In this document: positions 26,661 to 36,134 of the stretch, piece after piece
How the letters are laid out: each line of letters starts with the position of its first letter
Numbering within the stretch: the first letter of the stretch is position 1
Assembly: GCF_004570385.1 (NCBI RefSeq)
Contig: NZ_SPQL01000002.1
Coordinates: 310,001 to 374,000, forward strand
Direction of reading: 5' to 3'
Length of the DNA stretch: 64,000 nucleotides
Source of the DNA: Blastococcus sp. CT_GayMR19
GTDB taxonomy: Bacteria > Actinomycetota > Actinomycetes > Mycobacteriales > Geodermatophilaceae
Translations under genes and position numbers: made by a program
Notes under the pieces: model-generated
What the model saw: the letters and a program-made list of their open reading frames with translations, nothing else
What the model was told of the DNA's origin: nothing
Databases searched by the model: none

Positions 26661-27173
26661 ATGGTGCCTGCCCCCGAAGCCGCCGCCGTCGCGGCCCTGC
26701 CCGATGCGACCGGCGTGCCCGTCGGCGAGGTCCCCTCGCTGCTGCCGCCGCGCGAGGCCGTGCTCGTCCGCCTGGCCGAGCAGCTGCCCGCCACGAGCGG
26801 GACGACCGCCACGCTGGTGGTCCTCGGGCTGATGCGCCGTGACGACGGGCGGCCCGTCGCGGGGAGCACCGTCGCGCGGGTGACCGCGCTGCTCGCACGC
26901 TCGCTGCGGGGTGAGGACTGGCTCGGCGGGTCCGGACCGGCCGAGTTCGTGATCGTCATGTCCGGCGCGGCCACCGGCGCCGAGATCGCGGCCCAGCGAC
27001 TGGTCGCCGCCGTCGAGGGGCTCGGCGTCCCCGGCCTGTCCGCCGCGGCGGGACTCGCCCCGCTGACCCCCGACCTCACCGCCGGGGAGGCGTTGCGCCG
27101 CGCGACCGTCAGCCTGACCGCCGCCCGGCGCGTGGGCTGCGGCACGGTCGTCCAGCACCGCCTGCCCTACTGA
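26661..27173 (+). CDS. degenerate GGDEF-domain-like protein
   Basis: A 170-residue cytosolic protein resembling a lone diguanylate cyclase domain: AEQLPATSGTTATLVVLGLMRRDD corresponds to the first strand and helix, VARVTALLARSLRGEDWLGGSGPAEFVIVM to the region ending in the active-site hairpin, and GVPGLSAAAGLAPL to the later strand. The GGDEF signature is replaced by SGPAEF and the metal-binding aspartates are lost, so catalysis is unlikely; it may bind a nucleotide or act as a scaffold. Start ATG has a GAGGGAGG site. It converges with dapC at 4 bp distance. Confidence 0.65.
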   Translation: MVPAPEAAAVAALPDATGVPVGEVPSLLPPREAVLVRLAEQLPATSGTTATLVVLGLMRRDDGRPVAGSTVARVTALLARSLRGEDWLGGSGPAEFVIVMSGAATGAEIAAQRLVAAVEGLGVPGLSAAAGLAPLTPDLTAGEALRRATVSLTAARRVGCGTVVQHRLPY

Positions 27174-27177
27174 CGGC

Positions 27178-28314
27178 TCAGGGGGCGAGCCGCTCCACGG
27201 CGGCGGCGATCCGCTCGTCGGTCGCGGTCAGCGCCAGGCGCACGTGCCGCGCCCCGGCCGGCCCGTAGAAGATTCCGGGCGCAGCCACGATCCCCAGGCC
27301 GGCCAGCCAGTCGATCGTCGTCCAGCAGTCCTCGTCGCGGGTGACCCAGAGGTAGAGCCCGGCCTCGGAGTGGTCGATCCGCGCCCCGGTGGCCCGCACC
27401 GCGGGCGCCAGCAGGTCGCGGCGGGCGCGGTAGCGCTCCCGCTGGGCGTCCACGTGCGCGTCGTCCTCCAGCGCCGCCACCATCGCCGCCTGCACCGGAC
27501 CGGGCACCAGCAAGCCCAGGTGCCGCCGGACCTCCCAGATGCGGCGCACGAGAGCGGGGTCGCCCGAGATGAGCCCGGCGCGGTACCCCGCAGCCGTGGA
27601 CTGCTTGGACAGCGAGTGCACCGCGAGCAGGCCCGTGTGGTCCTCCCCCGCGATCGACGGGTGCAGCAGCGAGCGCGGCTCCGCCTCCCAGCCGAGCGTC
27701 ACGTAGCACTCGTCGGCGACGACCGGGACGCCGTGCGCCCGGCCCCACCCCACCCACGCCCGCAGCTCGTCGTGGGAGAGCACCCGGCCGTGCGGGTTCC
27801 CGGGCGAGTTCAGCCAGACGAGCACGACCCCCACGGCGTCGGCCGGCGGGGTGTCGGTACGCCGCACCCCGAGCCCGGCCAGGACCGCACCCACCTCGTA
27901 GGTCGGGTACGCGACCTCGGGGACGATCACCGTGCCGCCGCCGGACAGGCCGAGGAGGGTGGGCAGGAGCGCGACCAGTTCCTTGGACCCCACCGTGGGG
28001 ATCAGCGACAGGTCGGCACCACCCAGCGGATCGGCCACCTCGACCCCGAGGCGGCGGCGCAGCCAGGCGGCGGCCGCGGTCCGGAGGGCCGGCGTGCCCA
28101 GGGCGGTGGGATAACCCGGTGCGTTGCCTGCCGCGGCGAGCGCCCTGCTGAGGACATCGGGAGTGTCGTCGACCGGCGTGCCGATCGAGAGGTCGACGAC
28201 CCCGCCGGGGTGCTGCGCGGCGCGGGCGCGCGCCCCGGCCAGCGAGTCCCAGGGGAAGTCCGGCAGCGCGTGCGCGGTCCCGGAACCCGCGCCCCCCGGG
28301 GGTCGAGCCGTCAG
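27178..28314 (-). CDS. dapC: succinyldiaminopimelate transaminase
   Basis: A class I/II PLP aminotransferase of about 378 residues, forming N-succinyl-LL-diaminopimelate from the keto precursor with glutamate. The actinobacterial DapC start LPDFPWDSLAGARARAAQHPGG, VDLSIGTPVDDTP, the NSPGNPHGRVLS loop and the PLP lysine in VHSLSKQSTAAGYRAGL are clear. No ATG, GTG or TTG exists near the expected N terminus: the only start-like codon is CTG 28314, overlapping the fdxA stop as CTGA with GGAAGG just upstream. The nearest in-frame GTG is about 115 bp further up, inside fdxA. Enzyme identity is firm, start is not. The fdxA-dapC order matches M. tuberculosis Rv1177-Rv1178. Confidence 0.88.
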   Translation of the reverse strand: MTARPPGGAGSGTAHALPDFPWDSLAGARARAAQHPGGVVDLSIGTPVDDTPDVLSRALAAAGNAPGYPTALGTPALRTAAAAWLRRRLGVEVADPLGGADLSLIPTVGSKELVALLPTLLGLSGGGTVIVPEVAYPTYEVGAVLAGLGVRRTDTPPADAVGVVLVWLNSPGNPHGRVLSHDELRAWVGWGRAHGVPVVADECYVTLGWEAEPRSLLHPSIAGEDHTGLLAVHSLSKQSTAAGYRAGLISGDPALVRRIWEVRRHLGLLVPGPVQAAMVAALEDDAHVDAQRERYRARRDLLAPAVRATGARIDHSEAGLYLWVTRDEDCWTTIDWLAGLGIVAAPGIFYGPAGARHVRLALTATDERIAAAVERLAP

Positions 28315-28637
28315 GAGCCTTCCGCCTGCGGCGGCAGGGCGGCGACCAGCGGGTGGTCCTTGCCGATCTTCCCGGTCTTGGCGGCACCACCGGGGCTGCC
28401 CAGGTCGGAGAAGAACTCCACGTTGGCGTTGTAGAAGTCCTTCCACTTGTCCGGGACGTCGTCCTCGTAGTAGATGGCCTCCACCGGGCAGACCGGCTCG
28501 CACGCACCGCAGTCGACGCACTCGTCGGGGTGGATGTAGAGCATCCGGTCGCCCTCGTAGATGCAGTCCACCGGGCACTCGTCGATGCACGCCTTGTCGA
28601 GGACGTCGACGCAGGCCTGTGTGATCACGTAGGTCAC
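28311..28637 (-). CDS. fdxA: seven-iron ferredoxin
   Basis: A 108-residue ferredoxin with both cluster motifs: ACVDVLDKACIDECPVDCIY (one [3Fe-4S] and part of the [4Fe-4S] ligands) and CVDCGACEPVCPVEAIYYED ([4Fe-4S]). The C-terminal extension (DKWKDFYNANVEFFSDLG) is typical of actinobacterial FdxA/FdxC. It is a small cytosolic electron carrier, for example to cytochromes P450 or other oxidoreductases. GTG 28637 is fixed by GGAGGG seven nt upstream. dapC follows with overlap. Confidence 0.93.
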   Translation of the reverse strand: MTYVITQACVDVLDKACIDECPVDCIYEGDRMLYIHPDECVDCGACEPVCPVEAIYYEDDVPDKWKDFYNANVEFFSDLGSPGGAAKTGKIGKDHPLVAALPPQAEGS

Positions 28638-28920
28638 GGTGGTTCCCTCCCGGGGACGGGGTAGTGGCCGCCGGCCCGGAGAGACGCCTGGCCAGCGGCG
28701 ATTTTTCGCGCCTCCAGTATGCCGCGCCCCCACGGGGCGGGCGCGACGGGTTCCCCGCCTTCGGGACACCGCTCCCCCTCGGTGGGGGTGGGTGGTCGGA
28801 GGGGCCCGGCTCAAGCACTGCCGCTGACGGGCCGATCTCGGTCGCGTGTCCGAGGGACGAGCACGGCCTGGCGCTGCGGGACGTCGCGCCCACCCATCGC
28901 CCTTCGACGCCCAGGCGGCA

Positions 28921-31695
28921 ATGGAGGACCTGCTCACCCGGCTGAGGGCATCCACCGGCGCAACCCGCATCTCGGTGTGGGTGCACGAGGCCTCGACCGA
29001 GATGGTGGTGCCCTTCCACCGCGTGGTCTGCGCGTCGGGCGAACCACCCCCCGTGCACTCCCGGCTGACGATGCCGATCACCCTCGACCAGTCCTTCCTC
29101 CTGTCCACCGTCATCCGCGACCGGCGGCCCGTCATCGCCCGGGCGGACGGCCGACGCGCGGTGGACAAGGAGTGCGCCGCGCTGGGCATCCGGTCCGGTC
29201 ACGGCGAACCACTGATCCGGGACGGCGAGGTCATCGGCGTCCTGACCGTCGAGCCCGCGGCGGCCGCATCCCCGCACCTGCTCCGTACGGTCGCTCCCCA
29301 GCTCGCCGCGGCGGTGGCCGAGGCCTGGGCCCGGCGATCGGACCGGCGCCGTCTGGAGCAGGCGGCGGTCCTGCTGGGCCTGATCGAGTCCGCGGCCAAG
29401 GCGGAGTCCATGCGCCAGCTCCTGGGGGCGGCCTGCCGGCAGCTCGCGGAGCTCGGCGAGGTGGAGCGCGCCAGCATCTTCCTGCTCGACGACGCAGGCA
29501 ATCTCGTACCCCGGATGGCCGCCTATGCCGACGGACGACGGGACCCGGCCACCCTGAAGCGGTTCCGCAGCGCGCCCGTGCCGCTCGGCATCACCGAGAC
29601 GGTCCTCCGCACCGGCGAGCCCATGGCCGCGGACCGCGACTCCGGCCTGCTGTCCGCCTGGTGGGTCGAGAACTTCGGCGCCGTCTCGGTCCTGGCCGTC
29701 CCGCTCGGCCGCGCCCCGCACCTGACCGGGGTGCTCACCCTGGACAGCAGCCAGGTGCGGCCGTTCTCCGAGGACGTGCGGCGGCTGGCCGTCGCGGCCG
29801 GCGCCCACCTCGGCGGCGTGATCGAGCAGGCCCGGGCCAGTCAGGCGCGCGAGACCTCCCTCAAGACCGCGCAGACCGTGCGGCAGCTGCTCGTCGACGG
29901 TGCCGGCGCCACCGGCGTCGCGGAGGCCGCCGAGGTCGTGGCCCGTGCGGTGCAGCGGCTCGCCCGCACCGACCGCAGCGCTGCCTACCTCATCGGCGAC
30001 GACGGCACGATCGGCGACGTCCGCCACGTGGACTGGCCCGAGGCGCACAAGCAGGTGATCCGGGCGCAGCTCCTCGGCCGCCCGGCGAGCGACGTCCCGC
30101 TGTGGCGGCGAACAGCGGCGGAGATGCTCCCCGTCTTCGTCCGGGACGCCTCGGCCAGCGATCTCCTCGATCCCCGACTGGTCGCCGACCTGGCCCTCGA
30201 GTCCTACATCAGCGTGCCGCTGCTCTCCGGCGACCGGATCCTCGGGCTGATCGTCACCGGTTCGACCAGCGAGTCCCGGCACTGGTCGCCGTCGGTCCGG
30301 GAGGCCGTGCGCCAGGTGACCCTCGAGGGCGCCCTCGTGGTCCAGAACGCGGAGCTGCGCGCGGTCGAGCAGCTCCGCCTCACCCAGCTGGCCACCGAGG
30401 CGCACCAGGACCCGCTGACCGGCCTGGCCAACCGCCGCCGCTTCATCGAGGACCTGGAGGCCACGGTCTACGGCGACGGGGACCGGCCGTGCGCCGTCCT
30501 CATGATCGACCTCGACCGGTTCAAGGAGGTCAACGACAGCTTCGGGCACAGCGTCGGCGACGACCTGCTGTGCCTGGTCGGACCGCGCCTCCAGGGCGCG
30601 CTCTCCGACGGCGACCTGCTCGCCCGGATGGGCGGCGACGAGTTCGCCGTCCTGCTGCCCGACGCCGACACGACGCGCGCACAGCAGGTCGCCACGCGTC
30701 TCGGGAACGCACTCCGGGACGCCTTCGTCCTGGACGGGACGTCCCTGCACGTCGACGCCAGCATCGGCATCGCCGTCTGCCCCGACCACGGCCGGGACCG
30801 TTCCCTGCTGCTCGCCCGTGCCGACACCGCGATGTACGCCGCCAAGCGCGGCCGCCACGAGTTCGAGGTCTGGGCGCCCGACGGCACTCCCGACTCGCGC
30901 GACCGGCTGGAGACTCTCGAGCAGCTGCGGGACGCCCTGGACTCCGACCAGCTGGTCAACCACTACCAGCCCAAGCTGGACCTCCGGACCGGCGCGGTCA
31001 TCGGCGTCGAGGCGCTCGTGCGCTGGGACCACCCGTCGCGCGGTCTCCTCTACCCCGACGTCTTCCTGCCGCTCGCCGAGCAGGCCGGACTGATGCGCCG
31101 CCTCGCCCTCGGGGTGCTGGAGCGGTCGCTGCGCGACCTGCAGGCCTGGCGCGCGGCCGGACACGACCTGTCCGTCGCGGTGAACCTCTCGGTCTCCAAC
31201 CTCCAGGACGTCGCCCTGCCCGAGCAGGTCGAGATGCTCCTCGAGGCGTTCGCCGTGCCGGCCGAGGCACTCATCCTCGAGATCACCGAGGACCTCCTGA
31301 TGGCCGACGCGGCACGCAGTTCACAGGTCATGACCGGGCTGCGCGCCCTCGGTGTCCTCCTCTCCATCGACGACTACGGCACCGGCTACTCCTCGCTCTC
31401 CTACCTGCGCGCGCTCCCCGTCGACGAGCTCAAGCTGGACCGCAGCTTCGTCGGGCAGCTGACGTCCGACGAGCGGGCCGCGGCCATCGTGCGCAGCACC
31501 CTGCAGCTCAGCCGCGACCTGGGTATGACCATGGTGGTGGAGGGCGTGGAGGACGCCGCGACGCTCGACGCCCTGCGCGGATGGGGCTGTGAGTACGCCC
31601 AGGGGTACTTCATCGCCCGGCCCATGCCGGGGGACGACGTGCTCGGCTGGCTGGCGTCCCAGGAGCGATCCGTGCTGCGTCCCGCCCGCTCGTAG
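28921..31695 (+). CDS. GAF-GGDEF-EAL cyclic-di-GMP signalling protein
   Basis: About 924 residues, no membrane helices. Three GAF-like domains occupy roughly residues 1-145, 165-310 and 330-480. The GGDEF domain (about 505-665) starts QDPLTGLANRRRF and has the intact active site RMGGDEFAVLLP. The EAL domain (about 680-915) shows NHYQPKLDLRTGAVIGVEALVRW, NLSVSNLQ, ILEITEDLLM, IDDYGTGYSSLSYL and VVEGVED, so both synthase and phosphodiesterase sites look complete. It likely adjusts cyclic-di-GMP in response to GAF ligands. The frame opens at GTG 28846, but the first 25 codons are rich in A/T third positions with no ribosome-binding site, so ATG 28921 is preferred. Confidence 0.87.
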   Translation: MEDLLTRLRASTGATRISVWVHEASTEMVVPFHRVVCASGEPPPVHSRLTMPITLDQSFLLSTVIRDRRPVIARADGRRAVDKECAALGIRSGHGEPLIRDGEVIGVLTVEPAAAASPHLLRTVAPQLAAAVAEAWARRSDRRRLEQAAVLLGLIESAAKAESMRQLLGAACRQLAELGEVERASIFLLDDAGNLVPRMAAYADGRRDPATLKRFRSAPVPLGITETVLRTGEPMAADRDSGLLSAWWVENFGAVSVLAVPLGRAPHLTGVLTLDSSQVRPFSEDVRRLAVAAGAHLGGVIEQARASQARETSLKTAQTVRQLLVDGAGATGVAEAAEVVARAVQRLARTDRSAAYLIGDDGTIGDVRHVDWPEAHKQVIRAQLLGRPASDVPLWRRTAAEMLPVFVRDASASDLLDPRLVADLALESYISVPLLSGDRILGLIVTGSTSESRHWSPSVREAVRQVTLEGALVVQNAELRAVEQLRLTQLATEAHQDPLTGLANRRRFIEDLEATVYGDGDRPCAVLMIDLDRFKEVNDSFGHSVGDDLLCLVGPRLQGALSDGDLLARMGGDEFAVLLPDADTTRAQQVATRLGNALRDAFVLDGTSLHVDASIGIAVCPDHGRDRSLLLARADTAMYAAKRGRHEFEVWAPDGTPDSRDRLETLEQLRDALDSDQLVNHYQPKLDLRTGAVIGVEALVRWDHPSRGLLYPDVFLPLAEQAGLMRRLALGVLERSLRDLQAWRAAGHDLSVAVNLSVSNLQDVALPEQVEMLLEAFAVPAEALILEITEDLLMADAARSSQVMTGLRALGVLLSIDDYGTGYSSLSYLRALPVDELKLDRSFVGQLTSDERAAAIVRSTLQLSRDLGMTMVVEGVEDAATLDALRGWGCEYAQGYFIARPMPGDDVLGWLASQERSVLRPARS

Positions 31696-31743
31696 CCCCC
31701 GCCGTCTCCTGGGCGCCGTTCGCGCCTTGCGAGGATCTCCCGC

Positions 31744-32514
31744 ATGGCCGGACCCCATCCCCCGCCCGGGGTCGCGCACCTCGAGCGCCTCACCGCGCGC
31801 AGCTGGCGGGGACTCGAGGAGGAGCCCTACGGCGACTGGGTGCTGCGGGCCGGGGGCGGGTTCACCGGCCGCGCCAACTCCGTGCTGGTCGTGGGTGAGC
31901 CGCCGGAGGACCTCGCGACCGCCGTCCGCACCGTCACGCGCTGGTACGCCGAGCGCGGTCTCCGGCCCCGCGCCCAGGTTCCGCTGCCCGGGAGCGAGGC
32001 GGCGGACGGCGCGTTCGCCGCCGCGGGTTGGGCCCGCGACGACGACAACCTCGTCCTGACGGCGGCACTGTCCGATTGGGAGGCACCGACGGTGGACGTC
32101 GACCTCGCGCCGCGACCCGACGACGCCTGGCTGGCCGGCTACCGCTACCGCGGGACGCCGCTGCCCCCGGAGGCCCACGACGTGCTCGTCAACGCCGAGG
32201 ACCCGGTGTTCGCCGCCATCCGGTGCGGCCCCGGGCCCCTGGCGGCCGTTGCCCGGGGCGTGCTGGTCGAGGGCTGGCTCTGCGTCACGGCGGTCACCGT
32301 CGACGAGCGGTACCGCAGGCGGGGACTGGCCACGGCGGTGATGGCGGGACTCGGCGCCTGGGCCCGGGAACGGGGCGGGCGCTCCTGCGTCCTGCAGGTC
32401 GCCGGCGGCAACGCTGCTGCGCTGGCCCTCTACGCGCAGCTCGGGTTCACCGAGCACCACCGCTACCACTACCGGCTGGGTGCGGAGCGGGCTTCCGGGG
32501 CGGCCCCGCGCTGA
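31744..32514 (+). CDS. GNAT-family N-acetyltransferase
   Basis: A 256-residue protein with a poorly conserved N-terminal half (LERLTARSWRGLEEEPYGDWVLRAG) and a C-terminal GNAT domain: VTAVTVDERYRRRGLATAVMAGLGAWA is the acetyl-CoA pyrophosphate loop (motif A, R-x-x-G-x-A) and [28 protein letters not shown] motif B. The substrate is unknown. Its last 68 bp overlap the 3' end of the convergent membrane-protein gene downstream of mshB. GAGGAT lies eight nt before the ATG. Confidence 0.83.
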   Translation: MAGPHPPPGVAHLERLTARSWRGLEEEPYGDWVLRAGGGFTGRANSVLVVGEPPEDLATAVRTVTRWYAERGLRPRAQVPLPGSEAADGAFAAAGWARDDDNLVLTAALSDWEAPTVDVDLAPRPDDAWLAGYRYRGTPLPPEAHDVLVNAEDPVFAAIRCGPGPLAAVARGVLVEGWLCVTAVTVDERYRRRGLATAVMAGLGAWARERGGRSCVLQVAGGNAAALALYAQLGFTEHHRYHYRLGAERASGAAPR

Positions 32515-32920
32515 CCGCCGTCCGCCGCGGCGGGCTGCCGAGCGCCCCGCCGACCGCGACGGCCGCGGCCGTCACCCCCAGCAGCAGGAAGGCGAGGCCT
32601 ACGACGCCGAGCGCCCCGCTGCCGCTGAGGATCAGGTCACCCTCGGGCCGGCGTCCCATCGCGGCGAGCACCACTCCTCCCCAGGTGAGGGCCGGCAGGG
32701 CCGCGACCAGCCGCGACCCGGTCAGCCGGAGCGCCAGCCGGACGAGCAGGAGATTGCCGACGACGGCCGCGACGACCGAGATCGGCACCAGCACGCCGGC
32801 GACGCGCAGCGGCAGCCAGAACACCTCCACCACGGCCAGCCAGGCCGCGACGACGACCACGGCGACGGCGCTCCCGGCGACGGCCAGGCCGCGGACCAGC
32901 CGCGCGCGGAGTCCGCTCAC
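32447..32920 (-). CDS. mshB-linked membrane protein (Rv1171-like)
   Basis: A 157-residue protein with four hydrophobic segments ([79 protein letters not shown]) and a basic, proline-rich tail. GTG 32920 overlaps the mshB stop as GTGA, so the two are translationally coupled. A small membrane protein follows mshB in mycobacteria as well (Rv1170-Rv1171). Function unknown. Its 3' end overlaps the convergent GNAT gene by 68 bp. Confidence 0.78.
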   Translation of the reverse strand: MSGLRARLVRGLAVAGSAVAVVVVAAWLAVVEVFWLPLRVAGVLVPISVVAAVVGNLLLVRLALRLTGSRLVAALPALTWGGVVLAAMGRRPEGDLILSGSGALGVVGLAFLLLGVTAAAVAVGGALGSPPRRTAVSAGPPRKPAPHPAGSGSGGAR

Positions 32921-33810
32921 GGCACCAGGCCGGCGAACAGGTCGTCCTCCCACCCCTGCGGGCTGCTCCCGGCCGGGCCGCGCTGCCCCTTGACCAGGCG
33001 GAAGTGCTCCACCGCCAGGACCTCCTGGCCGAGCCTGTTGGACAGCGCGAAGAAGGGGCCGTCCACGAGGATCTGGGTCGGATGGGCCCGCATCGCGGCG
33101 TGCTTCTGCGCGACGTGGGCCTTGCCGTCCACGGCGGCCGTGACGTCCTCGTCGTCCACCGCGAAGGGAAGGTCGGCTGCGTCGGTGACCCCCTCGAAGA
33201 AGGACTCCCCGACCTCGGCCAGCGCGTCGATGCCGTGCTGCAGGACCGTGCGCGGCACGCAGCACCAGTAGACCTTGGCCACCTCCCACGGCTTCCCGAG
33301 CTCGGGGCGGTAGGCGGCGTCCGCGGCGGCCTCGACGGCCGCCATCGCGACGCGGTGGGCCTGGATGTGGTCGGGGTGGCCGTAGCCGCCGTTCTCGTCG
33401 TAGGTGACCAGCACCTGCGGCCGCACCTCGCGGACGACGTCGACGGCGTGCGCCACCGCCTCGTCGAGGTCGGCGTTCCAGAACGCGCGAGGGTTCTCGT
33501 TCGCCGGCGTCCCGATCATCCCCGAGTCCCGGTAGCGGCCCGGCCCACCCAGGAAGCGGGAGTCGGTCACGCCCAGGGCGTCCATCGCTCCCCGCAGCTC
33601 CCAGATCCGGTAGCCGCCGAGCTGGTCGGCCTGGTCCGCGGCCAGCTGCGCCAGTTCCGGGACGAGCACCTCGCCCTCCTCCCCGAGCGTGCAGGTGAGC
33701 AGGGTGACCGAGGCGCCCTCGGCGACGTACCGGGCCATCGTCGCCCCGCTGTTGATCGTCTCGTCGTCCGGGTGAGCGTGGACCAGGAGCAGGCGGCGGG
33801 AGGGAGTCAC
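32917..33810 (-). CDS. mshB: N-acetyl-1-D-myo-inositol-2-amino-2-deoxy-alpha-D-glucopyranoside deacetylase
   Basis: A 297-residue zinc deacetylase for the second committed step of mycothiol biosynthesis. Zinc ligands are His13 and Asp16 in [20 protein letters not shown] and the histidine in [13 protein letters not shown]; the catalytic Asp follows the first His. [17 protein letters not shown] and [17 protein letters not shown] are also typical of MshB as opposed to the related Mca. Presence of mshB marks the organism as a mycothiol-using actinobacterium. GTG start. A 147-bp inverted repeat lies directly upstream. Confidence 0.93.
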   Translation of the reverse strand: MTPSRRLLLVHAHPDDETINSGATMARYVAEGASVTLLTCTLGEEGEVLVPELAQLAADQADQLGGYRIWELRGAMDALGVTDSRFLGGPGRYRDSGMIGTPANENPRAFWNADLDEAVAHAVDVVREVRPQVLVTYDENGGYGHPDHIQAHRVAMAAVEAAADAAYRPELGKPWEVAKVYWCCVPRTVLQHGIDALAEVGESFFEGVTDAADLPFAVDDEDVTAAVDGKAHVAQKHAAMRAHPTQILVDGPFFALSNRLGQEVLAVEHFRLVKGQRGPAGSSPQGWEDDLFAGLVP

Positions 33811-33841
33811 GGAAGTGATCTTCCCCTACGGGGGGACGGCT

Positions 33842-33988
33842 CTGTCGCGCCGAGTGGCGGCCCGGAGGGTCTCGGCCATGACACTGCGATCCTCCGGCTC
33901 GCACCGCGGCCAGGAGCCGTCCCCCTGTCATGCGGAGCGGCTGCGTCGCGCCTGCGCGGAGCCCTCCGGGCTCCACTCGGCGCGACAG
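33842..33988. repeat. 147-bp long inverted repeat (MITE-like or large terminator)
   Basis: The outer arms ctgtcgcgccgagtgg (33842-33857) and ccactcggcgcgacag (33973-33988) are perfect 16-bp complements. After a 2-3 nt bulge the pairing continues as CCCGGAGGG (33861-33869) with CCCTCCGGG (33962-33970). Further inside, ATGACA and TGTCAT can also pair. The element lies 15 bp after the oppF stop and 31 bp before the mshB start. It may terminate the opp operon or be a non-autonomous mobile element; I see no flanking duplication. Confidence 0.8.
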
Positions 33989-34003
33989 AACAGGCTGGCT
34001 CCC

Positions 34004-35089
34004 CTATTCGGCTTCCACCGGGACGACCTGGCGCGCCTCGGCGAAGTGGCAGGCGGCGGGGTGACCCTGGCCGCGGTCGATCAGCGCGGGGATCTCGACG
34101 GCGCAGACGTCCTGCGCCTTCCAGCACCGCGTGCGGAACCGGCAGCCCGAGGGCGGGTTCGCGGGGCTGGGCACGTCGCCCTGCAGGAGGATCCGGTCCT
34201 TCTGCCCCCGCAGCGCCGGCTCGTGGAGGGGAACGGAGGACAGCAGCGCCTGGGTGTAGGGGTGGGACGGTGCGCCGTACACCTCGTCGTCGGTGCCCTC
34301 CTCGACGACGCGGCCGAGGTACATGACAGCCACGCGGTCGGAGATGTGGCGGACCACGGACAGGTCGTGGGCGATGAAGAGGTAGGAGAGGCCGAAGTCG
34401 TCCTGCAGGTCCTCGAGCAGGTTGACCACCTGCGCCTGGACCGAGACGTCGAGCGCCGACACCGGCTCGTCGCAGATGATGATCTCCGGCTGGAGTGCGA
34501 GCGCCCGTGCTATGCCGATGCGCTGGCGCTGGCCACCGGAGAACTGGTGCGGGTACCGGTTGACGAAGTCGGGGTTGAGCCCGACCCGGTCCATCAGCTC
34601 CTGGGTGCGCTTGAGCCGTCCCTTGCGCGGGGCGATGTCGGCGTGCACCGACCAGCCCTCCGCGACGATGTCGCCGACGGTCATCCGCGGGTTCAGCGAG
34701 GCGTACGGGTCCTGGAAGATGATCTGGACCTCGCGGCGGTACTGCTTGAGCGCGCGGCCGCCCATCTTCGCGACGTCCCGGCCCTTGTAGAGGATCGATC
34801 CGTCGGTGGGCTTCTCCAGCGCCACCAGCAACTTCGAGACGGTGGACTTCCCGCACCCGGACTCGCCCACCAGGCCGAGGGTCTCGCCGCGGCGCAGGGT
34901 CAGGTCCACGCCGTCCACGGCCTGGACGTGACCGACGGTGCGCCGGAAGACGATTCCCTGCGTGAGCGGGAAGTGCTTCTTCAGGCCCCGGATCTCCAGC
35001 AGCGGCTCGCCGGGCGGGGGCGCCGGCGGCAGGGCGGAGCCGACGTCCGAGGCCTCGGACGCCGCGGTGGCTCCGGTGAACTCAGACAC
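34004..35089 (-). CDS. peptide ABC transporter ATP-binding protein, OppF type
   Basis: A 361-residue ATPase. Walker [19 protein letters not shown]-loop [17 protein letters not shown], signature [18 protein letters not shown], Walker [20 protein letters not shown] and switch HDLSVVRH are all present. The C-terminal oligopeptide-transporter extension ([22 protein letters not shown]) has cysteines that ligate an iron-sulfur cluster in related DppD/OppD proteins. It forms the nucleotide-binding dimer with the OppD-type subunit. GTG 35089 overlaps the OppD stop by 8 bp. Last gene of the operon. Confidence 0.9.
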   Translation of the reverse strand: MSEFTGATAASEASDVGSALPPAPPPGEPLLEIRGLKKHFPLTQGIVFRRTVGHVQAVDGVDLTLRRGETLGLVGESGCGKSTVSKLLVALEKPTDGSILYKGRDVAKMGGRALKQYRREVQIIFQDPYASLNPRMTVGDIVAEGWSVHADIAPRKGRLKRTQELMDRVGLNPDFVNRYPHQFSGGQRQRIGIARALALQPEIIICDEPVSALDVSVQAQVVNLLEDLQDDFGLSYLFIAHDLSVVRHISDRVAVMYLGRVVEEGTDDEVYGAPSHPYTQALLSSVPLHEPALRGQKDRILLQGDVPSPANPPSGCRFRTRCWKAQDVCAVEIPALIDRGQGHPAACHFAEARQVVPVEAE

Positions 35090-36134
35090 CGAGCACCTCC
35101 TCGCTGTAGTGGCACGCTGCCTCGCGGCCGGGGACGACCAGGCGCAGCGGCGGGCGGTCGACGGCGCAGTCCCGACCAGGCAGCGCCGCTGCGCCGAGCC
35201 GGCGCCGCGCGCAGCGCGGGTGGAAGGGGCAGCCGGAGGGGATCTTCGCCAGGTTCGGTGGCTGGCCGGTGATCGGCTGGAGCCGACCACCCTTCACCTC
35301 GACCTGCGGCACGGACTTCATCAAGCCCTCGGTGTACGGGTGCGCCGGCCGGGTGAAGACGTCGTCGACGGTGCCCCGCTCGACGATCCGGCCCGCGTAC
35401 ATGACCGCCACGTTGTCGGCCACCTCGTTGACGACGCCGAGGTCGTGGGTGATGAGCACCAGGCCCATCCCGGTCTCCCGCTGCAGGTCCTTGAGCAGGT
35501 CCATCACCTGCGCCTGGACGGTCACGTCGAGGGCCGTCGTGGGCTCGTCGGCGATGAGGATCTTCGGGTCGAGCGCGATCGCCATCGCGATCATCACGCG
35601 CTGCCGCATACCGCCGGAGAACTGGTGGGGGTAGTCGTTCACCCGCTGCGCGGCCGCCGGGATCCGCACCCGGTCCATGAGCTCGGCGGCCAGGCGCTTG
35701 GCCTCCTTGCGGGAGGTCCCCCGGTGCGCGCGGAACATCTCACCGATCTGGAATCCGACGCTGTACACGGGGTTCAGGGAGGACAGCGCGTCCTGGAAGA
35801 TCATCGAGATGCCGGGACCGCGGATCCGGCGCCGGTCCTCGTCGGACATCGCCAGCATGTTCCTGCCCTCGAACAGGATCCCCCCGCCGCCGATCACGGC
35901 CGGCGGCGTGTCGAGGATGCCCATGATCGCCTGCGCCGTGACGGACTTGCCCGATCCGGACTCGCCCAGGATGGCCAGGGTCTCGCCGTGGGAGACGGTG
36001 TAGCTGACGCCGTTGACGGCGTTGACGACGTTCTCCCGGGTGCGGAACTCGACGTGCAGGTCGTCGACGTGCAGCACCGGGGCGCCGGCCACGGCGGTGG
36101 ACTCGGGGTAGGACGAGAGATCAGGTGCGGTCAC
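35082..36134 (-). CDS. peptide ABC transporter ATP-binding protein, OppD type
   Basis: A 350-residue ATPase with Walker [19 protein letters not shown]-loop [17 protein letters not shown], signature [18 protein letters not shown], Walker [20 protein letters not shown] and the C-terminal peptide-transporter domain ([12 protein letters not shown] ... [10 protein letters not shown]). The CSD block is complete enough for cluster binding as in OppD. GTG 36134 overlaps the stop of the permease upstream (GTGA). Confidence 0.9.
   Translation of the reverse strand: MTAPDLSSYPESTAVAGAPVLHVDDLHVEFRTRENVVNAVNGVSYTVSHGETLAILGESGSGKSVTAQAIMGILDTPPAVIGGGGILFEGRNMLAMSDEDRRRIRGPGISMIFQDALSSLNPVYSVGFQIGEMFRAHRGTSRKEAKRLAAELMDRVRIPAAAQRVNDYPHQFSGGMRQRVMIAMAIALDPKILIADEPTTALDVTVQAQVMDLLKDLQRETGMGLVLITHDLGVVNEVADNVAVMYAGRIVERGTVDDVFTRPAHPYTEGLMKSVPQVEVKGGRLQPITGQPPNLAKIPSGCPFHPRCARRRLGAAALPGRDCAVDRPPLRLVVPGREAACHYSEEVLGV

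Noticed and set aside
27178-31164. 1328-codon minus frame spanning dapC and the antisense of the GGDEF-EAL gene
   Set aside because: Protein beyond dapC is low-complexity and antisense to a clearly coding gene.
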